The notes below the pieces were generated by a model. The model did not search any database. It saw only the letters and a list, made by a program, of their open reading frames with translations, and was not told the origin of the DNA. From Pseudomonas leptonychotis (lineage in GTDB: Bacteria > Pseudomonadota > Gammaproteobacteria > Pseudomonadales > Pseudomonadaceae), in the NCBI RefSeq assembly GCF_004920405.1, contig NZ_RFLV01000005.1:142354-206353 (forward strand): 64,000 nucleotides of DNA, written 5' to 3'. Each line of letters opens with the position of its first letter. Position 1 is the first letter of the stretch. The position numbers were made by a program, and so were the translations under genes. This document shows positions 63,878 to 64,000 of the stretch, piece by piece.

Positions 63878-63883
63878 TTAGGC
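63807..63883. repeat. attC recombination site of cassette 1
   Basis: This 77-bp site starts with the inverse core CGCTAAC and ends with GTTAGGC. Between them are the paired arms CGGTTCAAG/CTTAACC with one unpaired base and a CGGGCT/AGCCCG inner hairpin. The layout matches Pseudomonas chromosomal-integron attC sites. Confidence 0.85.
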
Positions 63884-63915
63884 GGCACAGCAAAGCTCGG
63901 GATAACAAGGAAGTT

Positions 63916-64000
63916 ATGCGTACAAATAACAATGTTCGGATGCAGTCTGTAAGCCCTCAGCGGTCGTTCAAATCCGGCCCGAAACACTCGCATTCGATAA
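63916..64000 (+). CDS. Start of a possible gene in cassette 2, cut by the window end
   Basis: An ATG with AAGGA upstream opens a frame reading MRTNNNVRMQSVSPQRSF and stays open to base 1,000 of the last kilobase (28 codons). It begins 38 bases into cassette 2, whose first bases are TTAGGC. It is too short to identify and may not be a gene. Confidence 0.35.
   Translation, partial: MRTNNNVRMQSVSPQRSFKSGPKHSHSI

Overview
The window is a stretch of Pseudomonas chromosome. The evidence is the gene content and order: a tatD-pilZ-holB-tmk-mltG-pabC-fabF-acpP-fabG-fabD-plsX-rpmF run with no fabH, then rne, murB-kdsB-lpxK, comEC, lolCDE, sthA, nqrABCDEF-apbE-nqrM, a GapB-like dehydrogenase, mfd, dinB and rimO. 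From tatD to mfd the order matches what I remember of the P. aeruginosa chromosome. The chromosomal integron at the right end fits environmental pseudomonads of the stutzeri/mendocina/alcaligenes type. I cannot name the species.

Layout. 1-3,800: the end of a cyclic-nucleotide-binding/GGDEF protein, an M19 dipeptidase and the RNA helicase rhlB. 3,850-5,350: a scar made of two decayed IS3-family elements. 5,380-10,660: small conserved genes, a radical SAM protein, moaA, a TetR regulator, a class V aminotransferase and a probable sRNA (rgsA). 10,700-24,100: DNA replication and cell-wall genes, the fatty acid/phospholipid cluster, L32, a Maf protein, sppA and rluC. 24,100-27,800: RNase E with a leader of about 500 nt. 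27,850-42,000: peptidoglycan, LPS and lipoprotein-sorting genes (murB, kdsB, lpxK, exbBD-like, comEC, lolCDE), a PilZ protein, a glycerophosphodiesterase and sthA. 42,000-49,100: the complete Na+-translocating NADH:quinone reductase operon with its maturation genes apbE and nqrM. 49,390-57,000: a chalcone-isomerase-like protein, a GapB-like dehydrogenase, mfd, csiV, dinB and a zinc-ribbon protein. 57,100-57,610: three tandem initiator tRNA units, each with its own promoter and terminator. 57,700 to the end: a cytochrome b561 and an accessory zone around rimO.

The accessory zone is the most unusual part. Upstream of rimO a 2.4 kb segment carries one large ankyrin-repeat gene. The original rimO 5' end (promoter and 17 codons) is left as an orphan on the far side of the segment. 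The intact rimO gene begins with a different set of codons for the same N-terminus, and the two junctions share an 11-bp core in the same reading phase. This is the pattern left by an element that inserts into a gene's 5' end and supplies a replacement start; no recombinase gene is seen inside it. Downstream of rimO lies a chromosomal integron: an intI gene broken by a one-base frameshift before its catalytic tyrosine, an attI region, a 606-bp cassette encoding an AT-rich lipoprotein, its attC site, and the start of a second cassette that runs off the window.

Many genes form tight operons on the minus strand with overlapping stop and start codons (holB/tmk, pabC/fabF, sppA/HAD/rluC, murB/ptp/kdsB, lolE/lolD/lolC, nqr). 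Convergent pairs are separated by clear intrinsic terminators.
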